From: Photobacterium frigidiphilum
GTDB taxonomy: Bacteria; Pseudomonadota; Gammaproteobacteria; Enterobacterales; Vibrionaceae
NCBI RefSeq assembly: GCF_003025615.1
Contig: NZ_PYMJ01000006.1
Span: 124,001 to 188,000, forward strand
Direction of reading: 5' to 3'
Length of the DNA stretch: 64,000 nt
How positions within the stretch are numbered: position 1 is the stretch's first letter; every line of letters starts with the position of its first letter. A model generated the notes under the pieces. It was not told where the DNA came from. It was given only the letters and a program-made list of their open reading frames with translations, and did no database searches. Shown here piece by piece: positions 1 to 8,385 of the stretch. Both the position numbers and the translations under genes were made by a program.

Positions 1-579
1 CAACAAATTTTACAAGCAGCAGGAGAGCTGTTTTGTGAGCAAGGTTATGCGATCAGCATGGATGCGATAGCAGTAAAAGCGCAAGTATCGAAACAAACAG
101 TGTATTCACACTTCAAAACGAAAGATGAACTTTTTGAAACGTGCATAAAAGCAAAATGTTCAGAAAATCAGTTAGATGGAAGGTTGATCGATGACCCAAG
201 GCCGATTCGTGAAGTCTTGTGTGATTTTGCTTTTTCTTTTCAAAGCATGTTGTTAACGAAAGAAGCCCAGCATACGTACAAAACGGCTATTAGCCAACGA
301 GATAGCCACCCCCAACTCGCGAAGGTATATCTTAGCGCTGGACCTAAAGCGACAGCCGATATGTTGGCTGATTATATTCAATATTTTATCGATAAAGGTG
401 TACTGAATGTGCCTATACCGGTTCATGAAGCTGCGATGCAGCTATTACTAATGTGGCATGGAAGAATCGTTTATTGGTCTTACTTAGGTGAGAGCAATGG
501 AGAAACAGAAGAAGAACGCAGAACCTATTTAAATAGCTGTGTGGATCTTTTCTTAGCTGGCTATGAAGTTAAAGCATAG
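1..579 (+). CDS. TetR-family transcriptional regulator, 5' end cut by the window
   Basis: The reading frame is open from base 1, so the true start lies upstream of the window. The visible N-terminus contains a TetR-type helix-turn-helix: the stretch from ELFCEQGY through VSKQTVYSHFKTKDELF is the classic recognition helix followed by the conserved Y-x-H-F-x-x-K-x-x-L motif. The remaining 120 or so residues would be the helical ligand-binding domain, which gives no hint of the inducer. The target genes are probably upstream and out of view. The family assignment is firm; the specific role is unknown. Confidence 0.85.
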   Translation, partial: QQILQAAGELFCEQGYAISMDAIAVKAQVSKQTVYSHFKTKDELFETCIKAKCSENQLDGRLIDDPRPIREVLCDFAFSFQSMLLTKEAQHTYKTAISQRDSHPQLAKVYLSAGPKATADMLADYIQYFIDKGVLNVPIPVHEAAMQLLLMWHGRIVYWSYLGESNGETEEERRTYLNSCVDLFLAGYEVKA

Positions 580-621
580 ATTTTCAATTTCGTTACTCGT
601 GTTAGCTGTGTAGTAAATGTT

Positions 622-666
622 AAGGCTCATCATCTCTTGCCGTTAGTAAAGAGATAATGGGCTTTT
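622..666 (+). terminator. Rho-independent terminator after the TetR gene
   Basis: An inverted repeat pairs AAGGCTCAT/ATGGGCTT (with G-T wobble) and ATCTCTT/AAGAGAT around a short loop. It is followed by TTTTCTT, about 45 bases after the TetR stop. Confidence 0.65.
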
Positions 667-852
667 CTTATATAAAAATACTGAATCATAAGTAACGCTT
701 ATCAATTGGTTAAGAATTAGTGATTAGCTAGAAATGCTGCAGTTGGTTAAATTACCCGCATACCAAGGACGTCAATGTTTGCAATGAATATTGGCAACGA
801 GACATGGAGACTCTCTAATTATTTCATCTGCTCAGCATAAGGGTTATACGGT

Positions 853-1251
853 ATGAAAAAGCTAACGATTGCAGCAACAATAGTTATTTCTCTCGGTTTA
901 ATGGGGTGCTCTGGTCATGGTGCCTTGTCGTATAACACGAAGCCTGTTGTGATGGATAAAGATGAAAATTATGATACGGCATATCAAGAGTGCCTTGGTT
1001 TTGCCGATGAAGCGACAGGTAGTAAAGTTGCAGCCCGTCGTAATGGTGCTCTGCTAGGTGTTGGCTTAGGCGCGGTAGCAGGAGCTGCTACGGGTGAAGG
1101 TATTGCTAAAGGTGCAGCCATTGGTGGTGCAACTGGTGCCGTAAGTGGTGGTCTTGCTGGTCGAAGTAAAGATTTGAATGATGCTGATTACGTTGTTCGT
1201 AATTGTTTAGAGAAAAAAGGGTATACCGTTCTAGATAAGCGTGATGATTAA
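853..1251 (+). CDS. Glycine-zipper outer-membrane-type lipoprotein, hypothetical
   Basis: A 132-residue protein with a lipoprotein signal peptide ending in the lipobox LMGC (Cys19), so it is probably lipidated and anchored in a membrane. The centre, roughly residues 62-100, is a glycine-rich repeat with the GxxxG spacing of glycine-zipper proteins (YMGG/SlyB-like families), including GVGLGAVAGAATGEG. Such segments insert in or associate with membranes. It stands alone between two terminators and is probably a single-gene transcript. The precise role is unknown; envelope maintenance or stress is a guess from the family. Confidence 0.7.
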   Translation: MKKLTIAATIVISLGLMGCSGHGALSYNTKPVVMDKDENYDTAYQECLGFADEATGSKVAARRNGALLGVGLGAVAGAATGEGIAKGAAIGGATGAVSGGLAGRSKDLNDADYVVRNCLEKKGYTVLDKRDD

Positions 1252-1282
1252 TTAGCGAACACGACAGTTCAGTTTAATACTG

Positions 1283-1327
1283 CCCATACTTACTTATTCC
1301 GATAATAAGCAAGTGTGGGATTTTTTG
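1283..1327 (+). terminator. Rho-independent terminator of the lipoprotein gene
   Basis: CCCATACTT and CTTATT pair with AATAAG and AAGTGTGGG (one wobble), followed directly by a TTTTTTG tract. Confidence 0.8.
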
Positions 1328-1384
1328 TTTTAATCTTTTGTGATTCCAAATCACAACGGTAGTTAATGCAATTAAATGTCAGCT

Positions 1385-1398
1385 TATCTGATCAGATA
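1385..1398. promoter_or_regulatory. Perfect 14-bp palindrome upstream of the solute-binding protein gene
   Basis: TATCTGATCAGATA is its own reverse complement and lies about 175 bases upstream of the start at 1575, in an otherwise empty 320-base gap. It has the form of a dimeric regulator site. No regulator can be named. Confidence 0.35.
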
Positions 1399-1574
1399 GC
1401 TCATTTTGATGACTCATTTTTGAGAATAATGCCTAAAAATTCTTACTTTTAAGATAAATGAAAAATAGAGCTACCTAGCATACTATTGAGCATTTTTTTG
1501 CCTTTCAGATCACATTTTACTGCTATGTTTATTTTGTGTGTTTCAACATCATCAATATAAATTACGAGGTGATC

Positions 1575-2378
1575 ATGAAGACTTGGTCCATCAGTAAAGT
1601 ATGTGCATTACTGGTCGCTATTCCAGGATTAATGCTTTCACAACAAGTTGATGCTGCTTCAAGTCGCCTGCAACAAATCATCGATCGTGGTGTATTAAAA
1701 GTTGGGACAACGGGGGATTGGAACCCGATGACTATCCGAGATCCCGCAACAAATTTTTATAAAGGATACGATATAGATATTACAACCGAGCTTGCTAAAG
1801 ATCTTGGTGTAACGGTTGAGTATGTTGCTGCTGAATGGAAAAATCTCGTTAATGGTGTAGTGACAGATAAATATGATATGACGGGCAGTGCCTCGCTGAA
1901 TATGCATCGAGCCAGAGTGGCAGGTTATAGTCAGCCCTATTTTTACTTGGCATTTGTTCCTGTTATTCAAGAAAAGAACATGACGCGTTTTAATAAATGG
2001 AATGATTTCAATAATGTTTCAGTAACTGTTGCTTCTTCACTTGGCACAGTACAAGAAAGTATGGTTAAAGAATTCTTTCCTAAAGCAAAACATAATGTGA
2101 TTGATTCAGAGGTTCGAGACTATCAGGAGCTCTTAGCGAACAGAGCAACGGTTATTGTGACGTCTAATGTAGAAGCGGCAACAATAACGCGCAAGTTCTC
2201 TCAACTCAAAATTGCAGATGTAAAAGGAATGCGTAGACCAACACCCATCGCGATGTTGTTACCACGTGATGACCAAGTATGGATAAATTATATTAACCAT
2301 TGGGTTGAGTTAAAAAAGACGCAGGGTTTTTTCGAACGTATTGCTAAAAAGTGGGGACTGGTGCACTTAGAGCGTTAG
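1575..2378 (+). CDS. Periplasmic solute-binding protein, family 3 (amino acid / cyclohexadienyl dehydratase-like)
   Basis: The start at 1575 is chosen because GAGGTG lies just upstream and a normal signal peptide follows, ending around VDAAS. An in-frame start at 1536 would put 13 unlikely residues before it. The mature part opens with the family-3 binding-protein pattern IIDRGVLKVGTTGDWNPM, then YKGYDIDITTELAKDLGV and the mid-domain TGSASLNMHRARVAGYSQPY, which resembles PheC-type cyclohexadienyl dehydratases as well as polar amino acid binding proteins. No permease or ATPase gene is adjacent, so it may be an orphan binding protein or a periplasmic enzyme. The fold is confident; the substrate is open. 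Confidence 0.75.
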   Translation: MKTWSISKVCALLVAIPGLMLSQQVDAASSRLQQIIDRGVLKVGTTGDWNPMTIRDPATNFYKGYDIDITTELAKDLGVTVEYVAAEWKNLVNGVVTDKYDMTGSASLNMHRARVAGYSQPYFYLAFVPVIQEKNMTRFNKWNDFNNVSVTVASSLGTVQESMVKEFFPKAKHNVIDSEVRDYQELLANRATVIVTSNVEAATITRKFSQLKIADVKGMRRPTPIAMLLPRDDQVWINYINHWVELKKTQGFFERIAKKWGLVHLER

Positions 2379-2458
2379 CGCTAATACCATGATGTAAAGT
2401 CAGGTAAATAATAAAAATAGAAATGTAGACAATTAATCGTTTCAGGAAGAAACAACCT

Positions 2459-2620
2459 ATACCAATCTGGATAAGTAAATGGTCATAAATTTGCGCAAGA
2501 AAAATCGGTAAGAACAAGGCAGAAATTGAAGTAACTAGTGGTTCTAATTATAAAATTTCTAACGCTGTTATTATCGATTTTAACCAGCAAGAATGAACAG
2601 GTACTTATTTAGGTTGGTAT
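2459..2620. repeat. MITE-like element with imperfect terminal inverted repeats
   Basis: The left end ATACCAATCTGGATAAGTA (2459-2477) is matched by the inverted right end TACTTATTTAGGTTGGTAT (2602-2620), identical at 15 of 19 positions when reverse complemented. The 162-base unit has no coding sequence and is AT-rich. Elements with similar ends are common between genes in Vibrionaceae genomes (family recollection, not searched). It sits between the binding-protein stop and its apparent terminator. Confidence 0.55.
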
Positions 2621-2643
2621 TACCTCTAATTTGGGTGAGAAGG

Positions 2644-2671
2644 AAGCCGCTATTATTTAGCGGCTTTTTTA
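2644..2671 (+). terminator. Rho-independent terminator
   Basis: AAGCCGCT and AGCGGCTT form an 8-bp stem with a 7-base loop, followed by TTTT. It is the first clear terminator after the solute-binding protein gene, lying beyond the MITE-like insertion. Confidence 0.8.
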
Positions 2672-2718
2672 TATCAACTGTCCCGTCCTGAGATAAGTTG
2701 ACACATTGGAGACTTATC

Positions 2719-2859
2719 TATGAATACTTCAAGAGTAAACGTGACTTCAGGGAAGCTATAGACCAATTTTTTACTGTCACTCTTCCAGAGATCGCCGGCT
2801 CATTGACGTCTCGGCTTAATGATAACTTTCAGGTGCTAAATTCTGCATCTTCAAGTTGA
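2719..2859 (+). pseudogene. C-terminal remnant of an IS630-like transposase
   Basis: An open stretch without a start codon encodes about 46 residues, including FREAIDQFF, TLPEIAGSLTSRLNDNF and QVLNSAS before a stop. This matches the usual C-terminal tail of IS630/Tc1-type transposases (small FF-x-L, then R-x-N-D-N-F-x-x). The rest of the gene is missing. Just upstream, 2693-2720 carries AGATAAGT/ACTTATCT as an inverted repeat that may be the remains of an element end. The remainder of 2860-3159 shows nothing I can assign. Confidence 0.55.
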
Positions 2860-3159
2860 TTGGGTATATTGCTAGATGCAAAATACTGCATTTGAATCTA
2901 TAGTTTGATCGGTTTGGTTATATTTTCTGGATAGGAAGAAAAGGATTGTTAGACAAATTTTGATCAGCGTACATATTGAAATTGTCTTCAGAAATACGTT
3001 TTACAGAGTGTTTATTACATAGACATCTATAAAAAATAGCTTGTATAAGCGTCGATGTTCACAAGTAATATCTGTAACAACATGCCGCCAGCAAACGTTG
3101 ATTTGTAAGGGATTAAATAAACACATTTTATTCTTACACATGTTTGATGGAGTACTTTT

Positions 3160-4851
3160 ATGGTAACAAGACGACGCCTGATACAGATAGGTATTTCGAG
3201 TATAGGAACGCTTACTTTGTTCTATACCAATTATAACTTTGGAGCAAAAGGTAAAGGGTCTTCTGATGATGATAATATTGCTAGCCCAGCAACAACCCCC
3301 TTCAAAGATGCGCTGCCTTTACCTTTCCCACCGCTAGATGTGGGTAATCAACATCAATTAGATGTACCTGCCAATGCAAGGCATTTTGAGATGATTGAAG
3401 AGCAGGCAATGGTAAGTATGCACAGTGACCTACCTGAAACATCGATATGGCGCTATCGAGACACAAATGTTGAGCCAAGTAATGCTACAGCCCTCGGACC
3501 GATTTTTATGGTTAAAATGGGAGCCGATAAACAGCCTATTTGTGTGCGTTTCAATAATCACTTACCAATAGACCATAAAGGGTTTGGCTTAACACATACC
3601 ACGGTTCATTTTCATGGTGGGCATATTGAATCCCGCTCTGATGGATTTCCGGAAGATATTGATAACTTAGGTTTTCATCCAATATTTGAACGCGGTGGTT
3701 TTTATGATTATCGCTATGATATGGAAGATCCAGGTTATTCAACAGATGAAGCACATAGCTTTGATCGTCCATCGACACTTTGGTATCACGATCACTTTTT
3801 TGATTTTACCGGACCCAATGTTTACCGTGGTCTTGTTGGTTTTTTTCTTATCTTTGATGAGCTTGATACTGGTGATGAAAATGATACCAGCGGATTGCAA
3901 CTACCGAGTGGTGAATTTGATTTACCCCTTGCATTTCAAGATAAACAATTCGCACGTGATGGCTCATTACTTTATAACTCTTTCGATCATAACGGGTTTT
4001 TAGGGGATAAGTTTTTGGTCAACGGAATGATTCAGCCTTTTCATCGTGTACAACGCCGGAAATATCGAATTCGCTTATTAAATGGTTCTAACGCAAGGTT
4101 TTATCAATTATTTATAACTGACAAAGATCGAAATACTTATCCATTTGACATAATTGCGACTGACGGTGGTTTATTTTCATCCCCTATCAGAGGTCGAGAG
4201 TCAATATTATTAGGATCGGCAGAGCGCCGAGAGATTATTTTCGACTTTTCTCAATTCGAAGCGGGAACTGTAATCTTTATTGAAAATAGATTGCGACAAG
4301 AAGACGGACGCGGTCCAAAAGGTGACTTCTTACGACCTGATACCCCCAATAAAGGACCTCGGTTACTTAAATTTATCGTTGAGGGAGGGGACGTTGAAGA
4401 TAACAGTCTTGTTCCTAATAGCCTACGACCCTTTGATCCTATTTCTAAAGCAGAGTTGAAACGCGCCAAAGTCAGTGAGTTTGAGTTTGACAAGAAACAA
4501 GGCGCATGGACGATTAACGGAAAGTTGGCTGATCTCTCAAGACCAATGGTAAGCCCTGTGATGAACCAACCTGTTATCTGGCGCTTTATTAATAAATCTG
4601 GTGGCTGGTGGCATCCTATCCATGTTCATCTTGAATTTATGCGAGTGATCAGCCGTAACGGTAAAAGGCCGCCTTTAGAAGAAAGAGATGGTATGGCGAG
4701 AAAAGATACCATTATTCTTGGTCCAAATGACGAGGTTGAAGTCTTCATTAAATTCAGAGATTACCCCGGTCCGTGGGTATTTCATTGTCATAACCTTGAA
4801 CATGAGGATATGCGGATGATGGCACGATTTGATGTTAAGCCAGAGGAATAG
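3160..4851 (+). CDS. Multicopper oxidase (CotA/bilirubin-oxidase-like), probable Tat substrate
   Basis: All copper-binding motifs of a laccase-type multicopper oxidase are present in 563 residues: HFH (150-152), WYHDH (His210, His212), HPIHVH near residue 483, and HCHNLEHEDMRMM with Cys543 as type 1 ligand, His548 and a likely axial Met553. The HCHxLEHED arrangement resembles CotA and bilirubin oxidase. The N-terminus TRRRLIQIG followed by a hydrophobic stretch looks like a twin-arginine signal, so a folded, metal-loaded export to the periplasm is inferred. The SCO-type gene three bases downstream would supply or handle copper. Candidate roles are copper(I), manganese or phenolic oxidation; the substrate cannot be read from the sequence. 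Confidence 0.88.
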   Translation: MVTRRRLIQIGISSIGTLTLFYTNYNFGAKGKGSSDDDNIASPATTPFKDALPLPFPPLDVGNQHQLDVPANARHFEMIEEQAMVSMHSDLPETSIWRYRDTNVEPSNATALGPIFMVKMGADKQPICVRFNNHLPIDHKGFGLTHTTVHFHGGHIESRSDGFPEDIDNLGFHPIFERGGFYDYRYDMEDPGYSTDEAHSFDRPSTLWYHDHFFDFTGPNVYRGLVGFFLIFDELDTGDENDTSGLQLPSGEFDLPLAFQDKQFARDGSLLYNSFDHNGFLGDKFLVNGMIQPFHRVQRRKYRIRLLNGSNARFYQLFITDKDRNTYPFDIIATDGGLFSSPIRGRESILLGSAERREIIFDFSQFEAGTVIFIENRLRQEDGRGPKGDFLRPDTPNKGPRLLKFIVEGGDVEDNSLVPNSLRPFDPISKAELKRAKVSEFEFDKKQGAWTINGKLADLSRPMVSPVMNQPVIWRFINKSGGWWHPIHVHLEFMRVISRNGKRPPLEERDGMARKDTIILGPNDEVEVFIKFRDYPGPWVFHCHNLEHEDMRMMARFDVKPEE

Positions 4852-4854
4852 TGA

Positions 4855-5478
4855 ATGAAAGTTTTACTGATCTTAATGGTTGTTGGGGTAGGCTTGATTG
4901 GGGGCTTTGAATATTTTGCAAAGACCCAGACAAACAGGTTTAACAATACTGTTGCCGAAGAGGTGACATCAACATTTCCGTCCGTAAGAATGAAAGGCTA
5001 TTTACCCAATATTGAACTGATAAATCAATTTAATGAGCCTGTGAGATTTTATGACGATTTAGTCAAAGATAAAGTGGTACTTATTAATTTTATTTATACA
5101 AATTGCGGCGGTATTTGTGTTCCTACGACTTCAAGGTTGGCTAGAGTACAGGAAGAGCTAGGTGATAAACTGGGTAAAGATATTTATTTTTATTCAATCA
5201 CTTTGGATCCTGAATTTGATACTCCTGAACGTCTTAGACGTTATGCTGACGTATTTTCGGCGCAACCCGGTTGGTTATTTTTAACAGGAGAGTATGACGA
5301 TATAGAAAGGCTTAGGCGTAAGTTAGGTGTTTATGACCTTGACCCGATAGTGGATGCGGATAAAACGCAACATGCAGGTATATTGGTTTATGGGAATGAG
5401 CCTCAAGGAACATGGGTTGCTATTCCTTCCCTTATTTCACCTAAAGATATTTTAAAGGCAATTTCAAAAGTGATGTAA
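4855..5478 (+). CDS. SCO1/SenC-family copper chaperone / thiol protein
   Basis: A 207-residue protein with one N-terminal membrane anchor and a thioredoxin-like fold. It has the SCO-type CxxxC motif (Cys84-G-G-I-Cys88) after LINFIYTN and the conserved distal copper-ligand His173 in TQHAGILVYG. SCO proteins deliver copper or reduce cysteines of copper sites at the outer face of the inner membrane. The gene begins three bases after the multicopper oxidase stop, indicating one operon; here it most likely serves that oxidase rather than cytochrome oxidase, since no cox genes are nearby. Confidence 0.85.
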   Translation: MKVLLILMVVGVGLIGGFEYFAKTQTNRFNNTVAEEVTSTFPSVRMKGYLPNIELINQFNEPVRFYDDLVKDKVVLINFIYTNCGGICVPTTSRLARVQEELGDKLGKDIYFYSITLDPEFDTPERLRRYADVFSAQPGWLFLTGEYDDIERLRRKLGVYDLDPIVDADKTQHAGILVYGNEPQGTWVAIPSLISPKDILKAISKVM

Positions 5479-5546
5479 ATCATGTATTCGTTGTCTTATT
5501 CGCGTACTAGCCGTTAATCGAGATTGTCATACCATATTGCAGATAC

Positions 5547-5575
5547 AAAAAAGTCGACCTTGTGGCCGACTTTTC
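5547..5575. terminator. Bidirectional terminator between the copper operon and punC
   Basis: AAAAGTCG and CGACTTTT pair around a 10-base loop, with A-rich and T-rich flanks, so it can stop transcription from both converging genes. Confidence 0.8.
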
Positions 5576-5640
5576 GTATTTATTACATTTAGCACTTACA
5601 ACATCAACTTAATATCAATAACGTTATACGCTATGTAACG

Positions 5641-6849
5641 TTAAGCAGTTTGTGCGTCTTGTGGTATTTCATTACGCGCTTGTACAACAAGGCTGAAACC
5701 AATCAGAGCGACAAAACCTGTTACGAACATGGCTGTTGTTACCGTAATTAGTCCATGTGCAGTGAATGCTGATACTAATGCACTTGCTGCAACACAAACC
5801 ATTGTTTGCATAAAGTTAAGTAAGCCAGCTGCTGTCGCACTACAGTTTCTGAATTCTGATAACGCTTGGCTAACTACGATTGGGTAAATCGCGCCATTTG
5901 CTACCGCTAAGAAGCAGAATGGAAGCAAGATTGGCCAAATTGATGTTGGTGATGTGCTTAGTGAAATCAAGAACATCATCACTACCGTGGTAACGAATAG
6001 CGTTAGTAACCATGGCAAAATCTTCTTGCTTTCATATTTAGCTAATAGTGTACGGCAACCGTAGCCACCAACAATAAAACCAACTGTTTGTGGGGCATAG
6101 CTTAAGCCGATATCAGCGCCTGAATAACCCATTGCTCCCATAATAAACGGTGAGCCTGTTAAATAAGCAAAGAACGCTGCAGAACATGCTGCAAAAATTA
6201 GCATGTTGCCGATGAATTTTTTTGAACTTAAGATTTGCTTGTAATCTTTCTTTAGCTGGACGAATACTTTTTCATGGTTTTTAGCGGTTGGTGCACTTTC
6301 AGTCTCTTTCAGTGACATAATCGCTAAAACAGCACCAAAACCAACAAGAGAGACAAAAATACTACGCCAGCCGAATTGACCTTCAAGCATTGCACCCGCT
6401 AGAGGAGCAAGTGCCGGAGATAAGGCTACTAGCGGCATGATTGTCGCAAACACGCGTTCAGATACTTTACCTTCGTAACGGTCAACCACAACTGCTTGCC
6501 AAATAACGGTTGCACTACATGCACCTAAAGCCTGTGCAAAACGTGCTACAAGAAACATTTCTACGTTCGGTGCAAAAGCACATAATACCGAAGCGACACT
6601 GAATAATGTCATACCGCCAATTAAGACTTTAATACGTCCAATGCGGTCTGAAAGTGGTCCGTAGATTAACTGCCCTAACGCCATACCAAGAAGGAAGATA
6701 CTTAAAGAGAGACCAATAAGTGATTGTGTTGTACCAAACTCTTCTTGAATTGTTGCAAATGCAGGTAAATACATGTCTGTTGCGAGAAACCCTAACATAC
6801 TAAGGCATGCAAACCAGGCTAGGGTGATTTTTGATGGTTGGTTTTTCAT
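5641..6849 (-). CDS. punC: MFS transporter of the Bcr/CflA type, PunC (purine nucleoside transport)
   Basis: A 402-residue, 12-helix major facilitator with the DHA1/Bcr signature: FLATDMYLPAF in helix 1 and GQLIYGPLSDRIGR at the helix 2-3 loop (motif A). Best recognised as the E. coli PunC (YdhC) counterpart because it is divergent from a LysR gene closely resembling PunR (YdhB), the same pair arrangement as in enterobacteria. In E. coli the protein is linked to purine nucleoside uptake and PunR activates it; that is established there and inferred here. The 105-base intergenic gap must hold both promoters. Confidence 0.8.
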   Translation of the reverse strand: MKNQPSKITLAWFACLSMLGFLATDMYLPAFATIQEEFGTTQSLIGLSLSIFLLGMALGQLIYGPLSDRIGRIKVLIGGMTLFSVASVLCAFAPNVEMFLVARFAQALGACSATVIWQAVVVDRYEGKVSERVFATIMPLVALSPALAPLAGAMLEGQFGWRSIFVSLVGFGAVLAIMSLKETESAPTAKNHEKVFVQLKKDYKQILSSKKFIGNMLIFAACSAAFFAYLTGSPFIMGAMGYSGADIGLSYAPQTVGFIVGGYGCRTLLAKYESKKILPWLLTLFVTTVVMMFLISLSTSPTSIWPILLPFCFLAVANGAIYPIVVSQALSEFRNCSATAAGLLNFMQTMVCVAASALVSAFTAHGLITVTTAMFVTGFVALIGFSLVVQARNEIPQDAQTA

Positions 6850-6954
6850 TACGCTTTTCTTTTAATCAAATAACATTGCGGCAAGTTTAATGGTGGTTTT
6901 ACTTGCTGTGAAACGGTAATATTTCAACATTGCTTTCAAAAAATTTGATGTGAT

Positions 6955-7857
6955 ATGTTTTCATACAATGATCTGCAAGTTATTGATGTTGTCGCTAGAC
7001 GTGGCAGCTTTTCCGCTGCGGCAGAAGAATTACATAAAGTACCAAGTGCAATTAGTTACACTGTTCGATTAATCGAAGAGCGTTTAGCTGTCGATTTATT
7101 TGTTCGCTTGCACAGGCAGGTCAAATTAACGCCAGCTGGCGAGTATTTTGTCGAAGAAGCACGCAAATTAATTAAGCAAATGGAATTGATGCGCTTGCAA
7201 ACACAGCGTGTAGCGAATGGTTGGTCGCAAAGTGTCTCTGTTGCTTTAGATACCGTGGTAAGGGAAAGCCGAGTAAATACCTTAGTGCGTGATTTTTACG
7301 TTGCCTTTCCTGATGTGGAATTGCATTTGAGTATGGAAGTGTTTAATGGTGTCTGGGATGCCCTCGCTGATGGCAGAGCAGATTTAGTTATTGGTGCTAC
7401 CGCTGCTGTTCCTGTGGGTGGTGCGTTCGATTATCGTGATATGGGAACGCTCACGTGGAAATTTGTGGTGAGTAAAGATCACCCTTTAGCAAACGTAGAA
7501 CATAAACTTACCGCAGAAGAGTTAGTTCAGTATCCGGCAATTTGCCTTGAAGATACGGCGCGTACGTTGCCTAAACGTGTTACCTGGATAATGGATAACC
7601 AGCGCCGAATCATGGTACCTAATTGGTACAGTGCGCTACAGTGTTTAAAAGCAGGGTTGGGGATCAGTGTTGTACCTACGCATATGGCAATTCCTCGGAT
7701 TGAATCGGGTGAATTAGTCGAAAAGCAGTTAGTGAATAAACCCGCGGTTAGCCCATGTTGCCTTGCATGGAATACTGAATGCGTAAACCCTGCACTTGAA
7801 TGGCTACTCGCTTATCTGGGTGATAGTGAGCAGCTTCACCGCGAATGGATGCGTTAA
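6955..7857 (+). CDS. punR: LysR-type regulator PunR
   Basis: A 300-residue LysR protein: an N-terminal winged helix-turn-helix (about residues 3-62, with RRGSFSAAAEELHKVPSAIS) followed by a substrate-binding-like domain. Stretches such as VFNGVWDALADGRADLVIGA, RTLPKRVTWIMDNQRR and VVPTHMA match E. coli PunR (YdhB) closely. PunR is reported to activate punC in response to purine nucleosides. The adjacent divergent punC gene supports the same circuit. PurR is also encoded in this window at 53.2 kb. Confidence 0.82.
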   Translation: MFSYNDLQVIDVVARRGSFSAAAEELHKVPSAISYTVRLIEERLAVDLFVRLHRQVKLTPAGEYFVEEARKLIKQMELMRLQTQRVANGWSQSVSVALDTVVRESRVNTLVRDFYVAFPDVELHLSMEVFNGVWDALADGRADLVIGATAAVPVGGAFDYRDMGTLTWKFVVSKDHPLANVEHKLTAEELVQYPAICLEDTARTLPKRVTWIMDNQRRIMVPNWYSALQCLKAGLGISVVPTHMAIPRIESGELVEKQLVNKPAVSPCCLAWNTECVNPALEWLLAYLGDSEQLHREWMR

Positions 7858-7896
7858 AATTGGTAGACTTTATATAAGTGCTTTATTTTAGTTTGC

Positions 7897-8189
7897 CTAT
7901 TTTGTAGTCGTTAACAGTGCTTGGCATTTTTCTCTTAGCAAATCTCGTAATAGTAAAATAGCAGGAGTAACCTGTTTTCGACTTGGGCACATTAGCCATA
8001 AACTTGTTGGTTTTACATAGTAATCGGGCATTAGCTCGATTACTCGACCTGCATTTAGATCATGGCTTAAATCTAAACGTGATTTTAGCGCTATGCCTTT
8101 ACCAGCAACGGCCCAACGTTTAACAATATCGCCATCGTTACATTTGCGATTACTGCTCACTTTGATTTTATATTTGGATTTAATACTGT
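7897..8189 (-). pseudogene. C-terminal fragment of a LysR-type regulator split by the prophage
   Basis: The minus-strand frame encodes KVSSNRKCNDGDIVKRWAVA, GKGIALKSRLDLSHDLNAG and a normal LysR C-terminus, about 97 codons, but no DNA-binding domain. It runs to base 8189, up to the CATCA target duplication at the prophage left end. The missing N-terminal part is at 41988-42636. Joining the two across one copy of CATCA gives one uninterrupted frame. A GTG at 8160 could start a fragment, but no function is expected. Confidence 0.88.
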
Positions 8190-8194
8190 CATCA
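8190..8194 (+). repeat. Target-site duplication, left copy (CATCA)
   Basis: CATCA lies directly before the prophage left end at 8195 and is repeated at 41988-41992 directly after the right end. Five bases is the duplication size known for Mu transposition. Confidence 0.85.
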
Positions 8195-8220
8195 TGTAAC
8201 GAGGCTACCTATATGACCAA
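8195..8220 (+). repeat. Prophage left terminal inverted repeat (probable transposase site)
   Basis: Begins TGTAACGAGGCTACCTATAT and continues to 8220. It matches the reverse complement of 41962-41987 at 21 of 26 positions. A further pair of related motifs, ATAAGCGGT (about 8228) and ATAAGTGGT (about 8249), may be additional transposase-binding sites, as Mu has three per end. Confidence 0.75.
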
Positions 8221-8345
8221 ACTGTGTTATAAGCGGTGTTCCTTGGATATAAGTGGTTATCCCAATGAGTACAAGGGCTGAGCGAATTTTTAGACCGAGA
8301 ACAAGAAAATGATAAAATCACAAGAAGTGACCACAAAATAATTAC

Positions 8346-8384
8346 AGGGCTCGCAAGATGAGCAAATTAAACGAGCCCTTTTGA
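8346..8384. terminator. Hairpin between the prophage left end and the repressor gene
   Basis: GGGCTCG (8347-8353) pairs with CGAGCCC (8372-8378), followed on the plus strand by TTTT. It lies just after the repressor stop, and could both end the repressor transcript and block entry of host transcription into the prophage. Bases 8221-8345 hold no gene. Confidence 0.55.
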
Positions 8385-8385
8385 G

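Noticed and set aside
8228..8260. CRISPR-like or tandem repeat at the left phage end (ATAAGCGGT/ATAAGTGGT)
   Set aside because: Only two imperfect copies, more simply explained as transposase-binding sites. No CRISPR array is present anywhere in the window.
8093..8281. Plus-strand frame over the left phage junction
   Set aside because: It crosses the host-phage border and is antisense to the LysR fragment; low-complexity leucine-rich translation with no ribosome site.
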